Positions 44,984 to 58,104 of a stretch of DNA of 64,000 nucleotides are shown here, piece by piece; position 1 is the stretch's first letter, and the number at the start of each line of letters is the position of its first letter. The position numbers and the translations under genes were made by a program. The stretch comes from Platanthera guangdongensis (lineage: Eukaryota; Streptophyta; Magnoliopsida; Asparagales; Orchidaceae): the NCBI GenBank assembly GCA_039583875.1, contig CM077157.1, positions 78,926,346 to 78,990,345 of the forward strand. Direction: 5' to 3'. A model generated the notes under the pieces. That model was not told where the DNA came from. It saw only the letters and a program-made list of their open reading frames with translations, and made no database searches.

Positions 44984-46584
44984 TGTTGGGTATTGTATCC
45001 ACAACGTACCTGATTTGACGAAGCCCCTGGACAAGATAAGGTGAATAGACAATGTATTTGATAAAATCCTTTAAGTTGTGCTTGCAGTTCTTCCACGCTA
45101 GGTGCACACCAATGTTAGGGTGCAGTAGGTCAATATACACGGGTCTGCACGACGTAATCCCTCGTTGAGCAGATCAGTGTGTTGGCCTACGTGTACTCTC
45201 TCTATTGGAGTGCACTTACTTTCAAGTACAGGGCCATGTTTATGTAAGAGAAGACAAGGAGCAAGGATGGGTCAAGGAGCAGCTCTTGAGTGGAATGATG
45301 AAAATTCGTCTAAGTGAAAGTCGACGAGAATCACCAAGTGACTCTCGCCGATTCGGCGAGAATCATTAGTGATTCTCGCCGACTCCTTCCGGCTACCTTA
45401 AAATGGTGCCAAGTGAGATTCGGCGAGAATAACTAGTGATTCTCGCCGATCCCATCGCAGAGCAGATCCTGGATACCAAGTTACATTCGTTGAGAATCAA
45501 AAAGTGATCCGTCGAGAATCACTGGTGATTCTCGACGAATCGTCGAGAATCACTACTGATTCTCGCCGATTCGTCGAGAATCACCTATGATTCTCGCCGA
45601 TTTTTACTTGGCGTTTTCTCTAGATGTTCCTGAACCGGATTCTGCAGCTGTCAATTTTCTGGACCGGGATTTAGGGATTTCTATTGTGGGTCCCACAAAC
45701 GGTCATATTGGAGTTATCTACAGTATATATATTCGGGTATTTTGAACAGTAAGTAACACACATACAGAAAGAACCCGAGCCGCGACGTAACCCTAAAATC
45801 GCGATTCCTCTCCGCCGCCGCCGTCGCGCTCGGGCTAGTTGGTCGCCGTCAACGATCGGGATTCCTTCGTGATCTCCGGTGACAGAAGCTTAGCAAAGCT
45901 TGATTCTCACGTGTTTATCCAAAGATCTCTTGTCTCTTGATTTGTTGATCTGGAAAAACTCCCCCGTCCGAATTGATCGAGACGACCGATCCTAGAGTGA
46001 CCGTTGGTAGACCTAGTTTGCTTCGCAACGAAGTTTGGATCTCAAAGTACTGCAGCCGCGCACCTTCGTTGCCGCCGATCCCGAACCAAGCCGTCGCTCG
46101 GATTGCAGCCGCCGGTTCTGGGAGATCCTCTCCAATAGAGACCAAGGTTGTAGACTCTTCGTTGACTTCACGAACACGTCGTCGAACGAAGAGGAACACC
46201 GTAGTCTCCAAACGAAGTTTGTATCACGTGTACGTTTTATATTTACTTTTGTTGTAAAGGAACGTTTGTTCCGTATTGTAAGGGTTGGGTGCAACCCGGT
46301 TTGTTGGATTGTTGACTCTCACGTGTGGAAGGGTTCCTTCCGTTAGTGCAGGGATTGGATTTCAATCCTGTTGGAGAAGAGACCGAGTCGTCCCTTGTTG
46401 GGAGATAGGTCGAAGGGGAAAGTGGATGTACCCAAGTCGGGGAACCACTATAAATTGCCTGTGTATTCTGTGTGCTGTGCTTTTTATTTTTATTGTGCAG
46501 GTACATTCGTAAATTCCGCAAAAGCGCTACTCGTCACCTATTCCCCCCCATAGGTGCACATAGTTGTCACTAGGTGGACTTTCA
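44984..46584 (+). repeat. 3' LTR of SIRE element B
   Basis: 1601 bp, nearly identical to the 5' LTR apart from scattered substitutions and a 32-bp shorter palindrome array (45320-45602). Followed by ATAAG. Confidence 0.96.
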
Positions 46585-48294
46585 ATAAGTACCTTGCGAA
46601 AGGGAACGCTGGGCGTAATCCCAACATAGTTCCTAGTGCCCCTTGAGAGCCCTTCACAGGGAATACCGGGGGCAGTCCCGGGTTAACGTAAACCTTAAAG
46701 AACAAATCAAAAGAGTAATTTAGTAAATATGGTTTCACACTGCACTCACTAGTTGGACAAGTATTGGAAATGGTTAAGTCGTCTCGAGGTGTTCAAAGGG
46801 GCGCCATCCCGCGGTGTTCAAAGGGATGAGGTTTGGAATAAGAGATGGTCGTTTCGGTCCGGCGAGCTTTGGCTCGGTTGATACTTGTGACGGACGGGAT
46901 GGTCCGGGGAGCTTTGGCTCGGTTGATACTTGCGACGGACGGGATGGTCCGTGGAGCTTTGGCTCGGTTCTGATACGATAAACTTGCATGTGCATAAATC
47001 TAGTGGCAGGGCATGCGGTACTGGCCGTTCGTCACACCGATGGCAGTACAGTGCACCAGGCGATTGTGAGAGTTAGAGGGGCCAGTGGGTTGTTTTACAC
47101 TGCGGTCTGGAGGACGACCCCCGATATCGCACATCCGACCCAACAAGACTGACGGGTTGTCAGCAAAGTACGTACGCGAGACTCTAGAGTGCACCTTGGA
47201 TGTGTACAGAGGCGTATGAGAGGGGTCTAAGGCTTGGTAGTGTGCATACCGGCCTAGAAGCGGAGACGCCCGCTCCGCTGCTGCCGTAGCCACAGCGGTG
47301 GTACCCGAGAGTGATGCTAGCTCTCAAAAAGTGGGAACTAAAGGTCTGTGTGCACAGAGTCGGGTGTGTGTGTTGCACTTGCATGTCCATCACACCCACT
47401 TGCATGTCATAGCATAATCGATTCATTTAACCCTGATACCTAAAGTATAAGTGGTATGGGACGCTTATACATTAGGCCCTGCAAAACGACCCCTTGGTCT
47501 ATAAGCTTGTGTGGGCAAGTTTATAAATTAAGGTTATTTCAATATTTATATGCTGCTTGTGATAACCAGCACCCCAACGTATAAAGTGGTATGGGACATT
47601 TTATACGATGGGAGCCTTTTAGAAGATCACTTGGCTTATGTGTATTCACATAAGTGAAGGTTATATTCCTTTCTTACTTTACTCATTATAACCTGATTAT
47701 AAATTACTAGCTAGGTCCCCCTGTCACCTGTTTTTGATTTCTCTCCTCTTTCACGTCCTTTCCTTTCTTCCTCCCCGCTCGGTGCCTAGGAGCATTGGGG
47801 AAGGGGTGGGGGTTGATAGGGCTTAGTCTTTTAGACTAATGGTTTTCGAATCACATCATATTAGGGGATCGTGGAGCCGAGTATGGAGGAGCAGCCCAGG
47901 AGACCAGTGCAGTTGGAGATAGGGCAGTCTAGCTCAGGAGTACAGCCAGCTGGGACCGTGAGTTCCGACTTCTAGTAGTTGTTTTGTTTTGCTTCCGCAT
48001 GAGGGATCTGTAGTGAGGATATGGATGTACCGGGCTTCAGCCCTTTTATTTCTGTGCACTTTATTATTCTGTGGACACTCCCTTCGTGGAGATTTTTTTA
48101 TATATATATGTGATATATTGTGGACTTGTCTTCTCTTGTACTGCTACTTTTGCGTCAGCTGCGATCGATTTGGCCGGCAGGATCGGCGTCTTGTAGTGAC
48201 GACCTTACCGTGTACGAAGGTGTCACCGCAAGGCGGCGGTTCTGGGCCTAAGACCCCGGGGTTTTAAAAAGAAAAAAAAAGAGGGGGTCTTACA

Positions 48295-49093
48295 GCTGCT
48301 ATTGTGATACACAAACAAATGGTGAATAAACATGGTCAAACTTATACATTTAGTTCCCCTTATGATAATTCTGAATGATAAACTTTAGATTAATCTTGAC
48401 ATTATTTATCATTCATACCTATATAGATGATATTTCAAAAAATTCATATCCTTATTTAATGGAGCATGACATTAGAATTAAGGTTTCTAGCATATATATC
48501 AATCCAAGCACAAAACATACACCATAGGGTGAAACTAGTGTGATGAGTTTGAATACACAATTCAATGTTATATTCTAACCAAATATTGCCTCTGCATTAA
48601 ACTCATGTTGCATGTTTTTATTACAAATATATTCTATTGACTAAGAATGATGTGATAATGATTATGTTATTTGATTTTGATTGGTGCACAATTGTTTCTA
48701 TGGTATTCATAAGAAAGAAACACATAAAAATAAGAGTTAAGCACTCTATTCTCACAATAAACCATGTGAGTACGACACAATGATACCAATATCTATCACA
48801 TGCTTTATAATTCCTAAGATTGATATAAACGGTCACTTTAAGATTATTCTAAAGTAATCTTATGAATTTTGATGTTGAATTAGATAAAATTTGTGTTTAG
48901 TATATCAATTGATCATACTAAATCATTGATGCATATGTGGTGCTCATATTCATCATTGTTAATTTATTATAAGGGGCACATTCAGTTTTACTTCAGTAAA
49001 TCATGATACGATATACCGAGCTTCAAAAATGAGGTTTTCTTAAAGTGAGAGACAATGCTAGAATGATAAGTTCGGGTTACCATGTGTAATATT
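48295..49093. other. AT-rich segment, no recognised gene
   Basis: Begins with the right GCTGC duplication of element B. No protein family, RNA gene or repeat array is visible. Confidence 0.6.
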
Positions 49094-50078
49094 GCATAAG
49101 TTTTAGCACAAATATACATAATTTGCATGCGCCCAAGGTGGAACTCCTATCTAAATATTCATATGCTTTCATTATGGTTAGATCTAGGAAACTAAGATAA
49201 GTAGGTCACTTGGATTTCTACTATTTATTCAGTTACATTGAATTTGATTTGTTAAGAAATTAGGCTCAACTAGTTAAGTCAAATCTGATCATATAACCAA
49301 AGCGACCACAAATCATGTAGGCTCAAACAAAGAAATGCAAGATCAAAAATAGGAAAAATAAGCAAATCGTGAAGTAAAATATAGTATATTTCATTTTGAG
49401 TTTACTTCACGGAATTGGTGGATGCTAGTAGATAAGAGATTTAGGTTTACAAGTGAGGCCAAGTGTGGTGGTTTCCTTAGGTACCCAAATTCTTCGTGTT
49501 GGCTTACGGGGAGGAAAGGATGAATGAACCCTTTCTTTTCGAAGCGATGCATCATTTTTACTAATGGGTTTCCATTCATACTTATGTTGCATAAGTTTTA
49601 GCTCAAATATACATAATTTGCATGCGCCCAAGGTGGAACTCCTATCTCAATATTCATATGCCTTCATTATGGTTAGATCTAGGAAACTAAGATAAGTAGG
49701 TCACTTGGATTTTGACTATTTATTCAGTTACATTCAATTTGATTTGTTAAGAAATTAGGCTCAACTAGTTAAGTCAAATCTGATCATATAACCAAAGCGA
49801 CCATAAATCTTGTAGGCTCAAACAAATAAATGCAAGAACAAAATAGTAAAAATAAGCAAATCGTGAAGTAAAATATAGTATATTTCATTTTGATTTTACT
49901 TCACGCATTTGGTGGATGCTAGTAGATAAGAGATTTAGGTATCCAAGTGAGGCCATGTGTGGTGGTTTCCTTAGGTACCCAAATTCTTCGTGTCGGCTTA
50001 CGGGGAGGCAAGGATGAATGAACCCTTTCTTTTTGAAGCGATGTGTCATTTTTACTAACGGGTCTCCATTCATACTTT
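49094..50078. repeat. 495-bp tandem duplication
   Basis: The string GCATAAGTTTTAGC starts at 49094 and 49589, and the two units stay collinear to about 50078 with few differences. Each contains an inverted repeat with arms CGTGAAGTAAAAT and complement (unit 2, about 49862-49906; arms 11 nt in unit 1). Confidence 0.94.
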
Positions 50079-50370
50079 GGTTTAATTTCATGTTTATATT
50101 ACACAATTCCATTATGATTTTTAAGAACCTTTATATGATGATCATTACTTAGACAACATGGCGTTGGAGATTTAGATATATTGAATTTGTTTTCCAAGTT
50201 AGAATTATATTGCTTAACATAAAGACTCATAGCATAGCGATTCTTTAACAAAAAATTTTGTTCGTTTGATTTTATGTTGGGGAGTGATTTGATTTTGCAT
50301 CTAACGGTGATTTTTATGTTTTGGGATTTCATTTTCACTAGCTTGAAGTTTTCTACTCCCTTTGATTGTC

Positions 50371-50872
50371 TTAACTAAGATGTAAATTTATGTTTTGTGA
50401 ATTCTTCTTTATAATTTCCTTAAGCAAGTTGATTTTCATTTTTAAATCTTTATTCTTACTTTTGTGACTCAATCTAGCTTTGTTGTAACCAATTGTGCTA
50501 TTCTTAAGAGTGGTGACTTTAGAATTTACATGAGAATTATAATTGTTTCTAAAATTTTTGAACTTTTCTTCCAGCACTTTAATTTCACTTTTGTAATTAT
50601 TGCACTACACAATCGCTTTTTAAAGATGAAATTTCTAAACATAATATTTATATTTTTTTTATTACAAGAAGATGCTCCTTTTGAAGACCCATGTATTTTT
50701 CTTCTAGTAGTCTACAATGAGTACAAGGTGAATAGTTTTCAGCTGAGGAGCTTGCGAGTGAACTAGATACATTATATTTAGATTCTACATTAAGTCGTGC
50801 TATTAAATTTTTATTTTCTAAACATAATTTTGAATTAATATTTTTTAAATTTCTTAATTCTACGTTTACCAT
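50371..50872 (-). pseudogene. Copia gag coiled-coil relic
   Basis: Two minus-strand pieces, 50872-50648 (ELRNLKNINSKLCLENKNL, CTHCRLLEEKY) and 50577-50371 (Lys/Asn-rich, LLKEIIKKNSQN). They resemble the helical C-terminal part of SIRE-type Gag, and a SIRE-type LTR lies to the right in the fitting order. No intact domain remains. Confidence 0.5.
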
Positions 50873-51439
50873 TATCTAGCACACACAATGCAAAAATAGT
50901 TGTTGGAACAAAAGAATTTTTACTCACAACGATTTTAAAAGAGATAGTATTTAACCACAAGTTTCTTTTAACTCCTTGACATTCTTCTTCCCTAGTTGAG
51001 ATTTCATTTTCTCTTGTGCATGATGTGTTTTACATGTCATCATCCAAGAGCAAGTCTTCATTTAGTTCTTCACTTGGATCCATACAAAATTATTCTGATT
51101 CATTATCTGCAGAAGGAGAACTTTCAGTAATCTCAAGAAATTTTTGTATATCATATGTTATAGGAAGCGTTTAGATGAGTTTGAAAATTTATTGTTCAAG
51201 CCCATAAAACTGACTAATCATAGCTTTGATATTTAAATGACACTCGTGCTTATTTAAATTATTTGGGAGCTTGATACACGTCAAGTTCTAAACTTCTATA
51301 TCTAATAATATAAGAAATTTTCTCATTATTGTTATCCACACGTTATAATTCATACCTGTAAATAGAGGTGGTGCTAATGAATTTTTTGTGTACAAATTTC
51401 CATCACCGCTAGTAGATTCGAGATCGAGGTTAGCTAATA

Positions 51440-52745
51440 TTCTTGTGGTGAAACCTTTTTGGAATAACCTGCCCCCGATACTACCTGTTGTATCCAGTGT
51501 CCAACTTTCGGGGGATAAGGTTTTTAAAGATAATTCAAAATTAAAATAAGGTTTACCAAGGAAACAAGGTATGGTAGCTATCGTGGGCGGTTAGGCTAGC
51601 GCCCAGTGGTAGGTCACTGAGATCGATTTTCTTTATAAACTTAGTTTTCAAATTTTCCACACGACAATCAAATCTCTAGAAACACACAACAATGAAATTT
51701 AGATGAAACAAAAATAAATAATTTTATTCAAAATAAGAATAGTTGTTTACAATAGCAAAACTAGATCTTCGCGACGTCGGAGATCGAAGGTGATGAATAA
51801 AATCTTCTTTTGGTTCTTATACCGACCATCATAGGATCAGTTGGTTCTTACTCTTCTTCCCTAAAAGATCGACGAGCTGACTCTTCATCTTCGTCCCAGG
51901 AAGGATCTTAGAGCCCCAGTAGATCTCCTAGATCTAGATATCCTCCAAGGATTATTTCCTGCAAATTACTCTGAAGAATCAGACGACCTCTTAAGTCGAT
52001 TTCCTGTAGATTCCACCCCGAAATCTGACGAACTCCATGGAATATTTCCTGTAGATTCTCGCAAGAATCTGACGTCCTCCCAGGTCGATTATCTATAGAT
52101 TCCTCCCAGAAATCTGACGACCTTCCAGGTTGATTTCCTTCAAACATAGATCAGATAGAACAAAAGAAAATACAGAATAATATATAACGAGTTTAAAGTT
52201 ATTTCTCCCTTGATAGTAGAACTATTCCGTAGAACGGTGCATGATCGATGCTCTTGAATATCGATACTATTGCAGTCGATCAGTCATTGATGGCCGTTGA
52301 AGTTTTCATCCTTTGGAGTTCTTCGTTCATAAACGGGAGGAAGAAATATTGCTTTTCCATCAATAAAGATGAAGGTTCGCACTCTCTTAGATAGCGGCAG
52401 AACCCTGGAATGAAAATTATCCCTCTTGTTGTCTGCAGGAAAAGAAACACGTGCTTTTATACTCAGTTCTAAAAATATGGTACCCCCAACAGTAAAACTA
52501 CCCCCAACAGTAGGTCCTTTCACACAGTGTTGATAGTTGTCAAATAATTTTGGAAAAATATCCTGAAATATTCTTTCCGATTTTTGATATCGCGACGCAA
52601 TAAAAGCTAACCCCTGGCTATTGTGATTTCCTCTCGACGAATAGACATGACGATCGTCGAAATGGCTAGTTCCTGCCGGTAGGGCTAGCACCTAGCGGTA
52701 GGTCGCAGAGATTGATTTTCTTATTATTTTCTACTTGTAAATTTG
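51440..52745 (-). repeat. Divergent SIRE-type LTR, copy 2
   Basis: Collinear with 20640-21783. Contains the hairpin array at 51935-52140. GGTAG/CTAGC motifs lie at 51590-51610 and 52660-52690. Likely the LTR of the element whose gag relic lies at 50371-50872. Confidence 0.65.
51935..52140. repeat. Hairpin array, SIRE-type LTR copy 2
   Basis: Stems ATCC-tccaa-GGAT, AGATTC-tcgcaa-GAATCT (about 52055), CCT-ccc-AGG and others with a TTTCCTGTA linker. More worn than copy 1. Confidence 0.78.
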
Positions 52746-52959
52746 GACACTATAACCAACACAACTATGATCAAATACAACTCGAGATTTGATATTTTAA
52801 AACTAAAGTGAATGCTTGGAATCATCGTTGGCATAGGAGAGATTCATGGCTTTGCGCCTGACAAGCGAATGCTCAATGCTGAACAATCAGGTCTGAGATT
52901 GAGGATGGTGGTGGGACTGGGGAATCCAGTACACTGATAATGTCCCCTAAGTGTACGCG

Positions 52960-54310
52960 GCGTGTGGCCATGAGTGCCACCATCTGTGTTGATTTGTGCT
53001 TAAGGTGGACATTCTGGTTTTAATGTATCAACATGCTGCTTACTTGCAGGTAAGGAGCACCACCTCCCCAAGTGAGGGGTAGGGACATTATAAATTGGTT
53101 TGCTAAAGCTGACCGTTACTTTGTTTATCGGGTCTTGGTGGATTGTCCTTGTGTAGGTATTGGAGAGGCGAGTAGGGACTAGTGGGTTGAAGCCCGTTTT
53201 GCTATGTTGGCTGGCCCTCAAAGTCCAAAGTACTTATTTATAGTTTTCCTTTCGTGTGTTGCCAGCCTGTGTGCCGATGTATGGAAAACACTAGTTTATA
53301 CAAACAGTTGTAAGTCCTTAAGTCTTAATTTGGTGTATAACTTTCATTCATATTTTTGTTGTAAGTGTACATTCCGGGTTGTTGGTTCTTCTTACTTATA
53401 TGCTTCCGCTAGAATATAACTCTGAGATAAGATACGTGGATGTTTTGGAATCAATGCGTAACTTCACTAACTATCTGTGGAATATGGTGTGGGGCCCCGA
53501 CTAGACCTTCTATTATATTCATCATGACGGATGGGGGTGTTACAGTTTGGTATCAGATTCTGGTGTCGGTCTTTCTTATTCAAATTCATGGTCAAATTCT
53601 ATTAAGGCATGGTGAGAATGTGTATGTGTGTTACCGTTACAACATGAAAGAACCCATGAATGCCCACTTAGGAATGAAAATACACACATTTGCAGAACCT
53701 GTGTGTTCCATTAATTTCTATTTTACAATGTGCCTAGTCACTTAATAATGTGTTTCACGATTATAGGTGTCTAGAAGTAGTGTGGAGCAGTCCCAGCCCC
53801 AGCGCTTGGCGGAAAGTAATGCACCGGTTGAGGTCCGTACCGTTTCTTCAACTGTAGAAGTTGTTCGGTCAATAGCTAGTGTTGTCTTTGTAATGATCAA
53901 TGCCCAACCTGAATGGCATGTGCAGCCACCTGTCCTTGTAATGGCTTCAATGATGTTTGGCGTACTTGAGCAGATTGCAATGGGAAGAGCCTCAGATCAG
54001 CAATTGAGCATGTGTTTGGTATAGGGAGCGCACACATTTGATGAGTACTTATATACATTTGTGATGATGAAATGTTATACATGGTTTGTGTTGGAGAATA
54101 AGGACACCAAGGTCAAAAGATTTTATAATGGTCTGCGCGATGATCTACGACTTCTATTGGTGGGTCCAAAGTTATTTGGATATTGGATATTGGTAAAGTC
54201 AATTAGATCATTGGAGATAGATTTGAAGAGAGTTCAGAGTGAGGGCTTAGCGGTGAAAAAGCCAGAGTTTAAAGTACCGAGCTCTTCAAATTCTTGGTAT
54301 CGAAGGTAGA
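52960..54310 (+). mobile_element. Tekay-type remnant, element C
   Basis: An LTR end GGGGTGTTACA (to 53544) is followed by the primer site TTTGGTATCAGA (53546-53557), an untranslated leader ending TTATAG (about 53766), and a gag remnant. Its gag pieces (53767-54022; 54061-54309, with KRFYNGLRDDLRLLL matching KRFYKGLREDMRDAL of element B) are separated by a stop. The LTR start was not found and everything after gag is missing. Confidence 0.7.
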
Positions 54311-54337
54311 ATCAGAAGTCCAACTGTTCTGGAATAG

Positions 54338-55957
54338 CTGATGCGCGTTCGGCAAGTGCACCGGTCACTTAGGTAATATTAAATGGTAGAATATCCCCAA
54401 GTATCGATCTCTCAAGAAACACAGAGTGCGTGTGTCATTCAATTGTTTAAAAAATTTAATTATAAAGGTAAAAAGAAAAATATGGGGCTTGGTTTGGGTC
54501 GTGATTCGAATGATAGCAACTAAATTTAAAGTGTGGGTTGCCTTCACCACCTCGCTAGGGTGGATGGAATCATAGGCTAATAGTGGAAAATGGATGAGAG
54601 TTGCAAGCACCTCTTCGCAACACATGCAACTAGCAATGCTACTCGACAAACACACAATGATGAGGGTGATGAGATGAAATATGGGCACTGCTCACACACA
54701 TAAACTATAGAGCAAACACATAAACATGTAAAATAACATTAATGAAATTAGGGTTTAAACAATCATGCACAAAACATCCAAATAAGACAAGAGAAATTCA
54801 CTGCAAGCAAAGGGTGGGGCGGAGAATACAATAAATGCACGAAGACTAATCAAAGGTTCGCGGTCTGCGTCGAGGGTTGTCAGTCCTCTTCTGAGGTCAG
54901 ACCTTGACTGCCATTGGGGGTCCAGAAGAGCTGTCACCTTCTTCCACGCTACCTATTTTCTTTGTCAATTCTCTTTAGTCACGTTCTTCATCTGAGAACT
55001 CTTCGAGTGCAGCGAGAAATCCTAAAATATAAATCTTGCACGCTTGCAAATGGTGGATGGTGATGACAGGAGACTCTAGCTTGAGATATGCAAGGAAAAT
55101 GTGGTCGGAGCACCTTGGGATGATGGGCGGTGGTGGAGCGGTGGAGTGGCACAAAAATGGAGCTTAGGAGAGGCCCAAAAGAAGTTCTACCCACATAGGG
55201 GAAATCCAGCTGCTTAAATAGTTCCTAGTTAGAAATTAAGGAACGCACAGTCGAGCGCATGACTGTATGTTCATCGTGCGATAATTATAGCGCAGAATCA
55301 CACAGCCTGGAGGAAGATACAACCATGTGATTTTGAACATGCATGGGCAAAATAACCCTTGTGAGAACAAAGTGCGCGGGCGGGGACAGAAAGCTAAAAA
55401 CCCAGGTAAAGAGTGAGACTGTGCATTTTTCTTCGCACACGAATGAATCCAACCGTGCGTGAAGAAAACGCACGGTCAATAATTTCATAAAACTTTAGAA
55501 AAAAAGGAGGTCGTGCAATTTGGACACGCACGAGCAAACACCAGTGCACGATCAAATCGCATGACCCGTGGTAGAGCACCGAAAAATGAAATTGTAGGCA
55601 TCACACGATCGTTTCCATCGTATATGAAGAAAAATGCATTATTGTACCCTTCCTATAGAAAATAATTAGATGTAATGAGTCTATGTCTACCTGTACAGGA
55701 AAACCACTGCTTGGCCAAAAGCCTCCAACACTCACAAAAAGTACATAAAAAGTAACAAAAAATGATGGTGCGCACCACGTGCTTACCCTCAGCAAAGAAC
55801 TGTGCAATTCCACACCACAAAATGTTTAAAAAGTTCACTTTGTGTGCAAACACAGATTGAGTGAAATATGAGCAATAATTAGTCTAAAGTGTAGTGCACG
55901 TGTGTGAAAAATAGCTCAGATGATTTCAAAAAACACTACAAATATCAGACTCACCAC
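54338..55957. mobile_element. R1 LTR family, copy C
   Basis: Starts TGATGCGCGTTCGGCAAG and ends ACTCACCACA. It shares with copy B the opening GGCAAGTG...GGT, CCAAGTATCGATCTCTCAA, and GAGGTTGTCAGTC-like text. Hairpins differ in sequence: ACCGTGCGT-gaagaaa-ACGCACGGT at 55452-55476. It is followed by CCCCAGACTTAACC and CTCGTCCCGAGCAAAT, so it may be the 3' LTR of a minus-strand element whose gag-protease lies at 58105-59374. Confidence 0.6.
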
Positions 55958-57670
55958 AACCCCAGACTTAACCATTTGCTCGTCCCGAGCAAATTATCAC
56001 TCAGTGGAAAAAAAGAACTAACCAAAAATGCAATTGCAAGAATTGAGTACCATGCGTAGTCGCATGCTCACGCGTACAAAGAAGCAGTAGAAATTTCTGG
56101 CTATACATTGTAATTTATAATTTCTAGGAGCATATAAATATATTATTTCTACTAAACATTTGAATCATGATTAATCATCCGGTCACGCGTAGGATGAAAG
56201 TAGACTGAACAACGAGTTGAGCATTACAAAAGACCGGGTCATAGAATAACCTCTAAAAAAATCCATCATTTGCGATAGCCATGTGCTTGCCCGTTCACAC
56301 TCATTCCATGGTGCTAGTTTATCTCAAGGCATGAATAAATAAGACTTTAGGTTTAAAGCGGGGCTTAGGTTTATGTGAGGTATACAAAGATAAACACACC
56401 AGCTCACGCACCTAATCCCAATTGATCTTGCACAAAATCTAACCTTGAGCACCACAAAATAAATGTGTGTGCACCACACCCCCATATTTGGAATTTACTA
56501 TATGGTATGTGCACCCGCCTACAACAAAATTTCCACAGAAAGATTTTCAATTGACCATTTCTTCTTTTTTCACAATTTTTTAAACAATTTTCTTTTTCTT
56601 TTTTATTTTCTTTATTTTAATTTTTTTATTTTACAACATATTCAACAAATATAATCACTAAAGCATATTCACCTATCCACAGATATAAACACTACATCAA
56701 CACCCCAACATGTAAATATAAAACACTAAATCTCAAATTCGGGTATTCGACTAGGATCGACATTTTGGCTTTGGTGAGATAATAGTGAAGCTGAATCAAC
56801 GAATACGTAGGCACAATGTGGCTAACAAGGATAAGATGATAGGATGGGCACAAAAGCCTAACCTAGCGAAAATGATGGCTTACATCACACTCGCGCGCTT
56901 GACTAACCGTATACCAATGATTCGAGAGTTACTTGGGGCAATTTCTTAGCCTCCGAGAGAGACTAACTGTCATCCCTACTCGAGCAATACGAGGCTACCA
57001 TTTGATTCACACCAGATTTATAGATTTGTGTAGGATAAATGATGTCTACGCAAAAAGTTAAATATAAACTACTAGCATAAAAAGAAACTACATCTACACA
57101 AATCTCAAAGTGAGACGCGAGCACTCAACTAGGAGCACTATAGGAGTAAAATTTTTACTCTGTCACACAGTTCCTAAGACAACACGGTGATTTCTAAATC
57201 ATGCACAAGAGAATGCAAAATGCTCCGCGCGTGCGAATGATCACGCACTCTCTTCAGTAGGTGTAGTGGTGTATGGAGAATATGAACATGAATACATAAA
57301 ATGAAATAAGAAATTCTTCTAGAACGCTATTTAATGTTCATGTGCACGGGAAACAAACATTATCACTCTCTCCCGCAGACTTAGCCTAAACAATCTACTA
57401 TAGATATGTGTGAAAAATAAATAAAATAACTGAGGAAGAAGAGTTACCCATGCTTAGAAATCAGCATACGAGAAGATTGGCGTTAAATTTGAAAGAGGAT
57501 CCAGGCCCGCCATCAAAACATCACCAACCCCGCAAGAAAGAACATTGGCGCGATAAAATATAAGGTAGTAAAAAGCATTAGAAAAGAAAATGAAATTAGC
57601 ACATGGGTTGTCTCCCGAAACCTCATTTGTTAACCGTCCTTAAGGTGGACCAAATACCAGTATTAGTAGT
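55958..57670. other. Non-coding interior between R1 copy C and the gag-protease relic
   Basis: AT-rich. No recognisable RT or integrase. It contains TTGCTCG-tc-CCGAGCAA (about 55977-55992). Probably the 3' untranslated part of a gypsy element that lost pol. Confidence 0.45.
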
Positions 57671-58104
57671 TTTCAAATATAGTTACTAGCAATGTTCAAC
57701 AAAATAAACAAAAACAAACACAAAAAACCTCCATGATAAGAATAATACATGGCCCAGTCAAAAAAACTACACAAACAATGCCCGAAGAACAATGACGAAT
57801 CAGTTGTACGCTGACTTGTGATGGTTCTCCCCCACCATTCAAGATAAAAAGGAAGTGAAAGATTTAGGGACCAAGGAAGATTTACCTCCCTTGCCCCTAA
57901 CCTCCTCCTTATCGCACCGGAGGGCAGTAGATTGACCAGCGTGCAACAACCTTTCACATTTAAGTTTCTCCATAGTGGGAGAGCGCCATAGATCACCATC
58001 AACAGGGTCAGAATCAATCTTCCTCGTTTGAGGGGTAGCAGGGGCATCATATCTTCACCTAAAGTGAGTGATAGATCCGCCAAACAAACCCGTTTTAATT
58101 ATTT

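Larger units (their letters stand above)
37495..46584 (+). mobile_element. SIRE-type Ty1/copia retrotransposon, element B (9090 bp, complete ends)
   Basis: Plus-strand, full-length copy with LTRs of 1633 and 1601 bp, a TGGTATCAGAGGCAGG primer site, gag-protease-integrase-RT-RNase H order (copia) and a polypurine tract. The long two-knuckle gag and [10 protein letters not shown] motif are SIRE-like. Matching ATAAG duplications flank it. It inserted into the right LTR of element B, so it is younger than that element. Coding sequence is nearly one frame, broken by stops and one frame change. Confidence 0.96.
24928..48294 (+). mobile_element. Tekay/Del-type Ty3/gypsy element B with 5.77-kb LTRs, split by a nested copia
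   Basis: Plus-strand element: left LTR 24928-30694, interior 30695-33427, right LTR 33428-48294 containing SIRE element B. LTR ends are TGTAACATCCC and GTCTTACA. The GCTGC duplications match. The interior is only 2.7 kb: gag, a protease fragment and an integrase C-terminus, with RT, RNase H and most of integrase missing. It is therefore non-autonomous and would need proteins from a relative. Its LTRs, more than twice as long as those of element A, dominate its length. Confidence 0.95.
33428..48294 (+). repeat. Right LTR of element B, split by SIRE element B
   Basis: Left part 33428-37494 and right part 46590-48294; together with one ATAAG copy counted once they reconstruct the order of the left LTR (junction equivalent to about 28985). 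Differences from the left LTR are scattered substitutions and a longer GA tract at 34339-34367. Confidence 0.94.
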
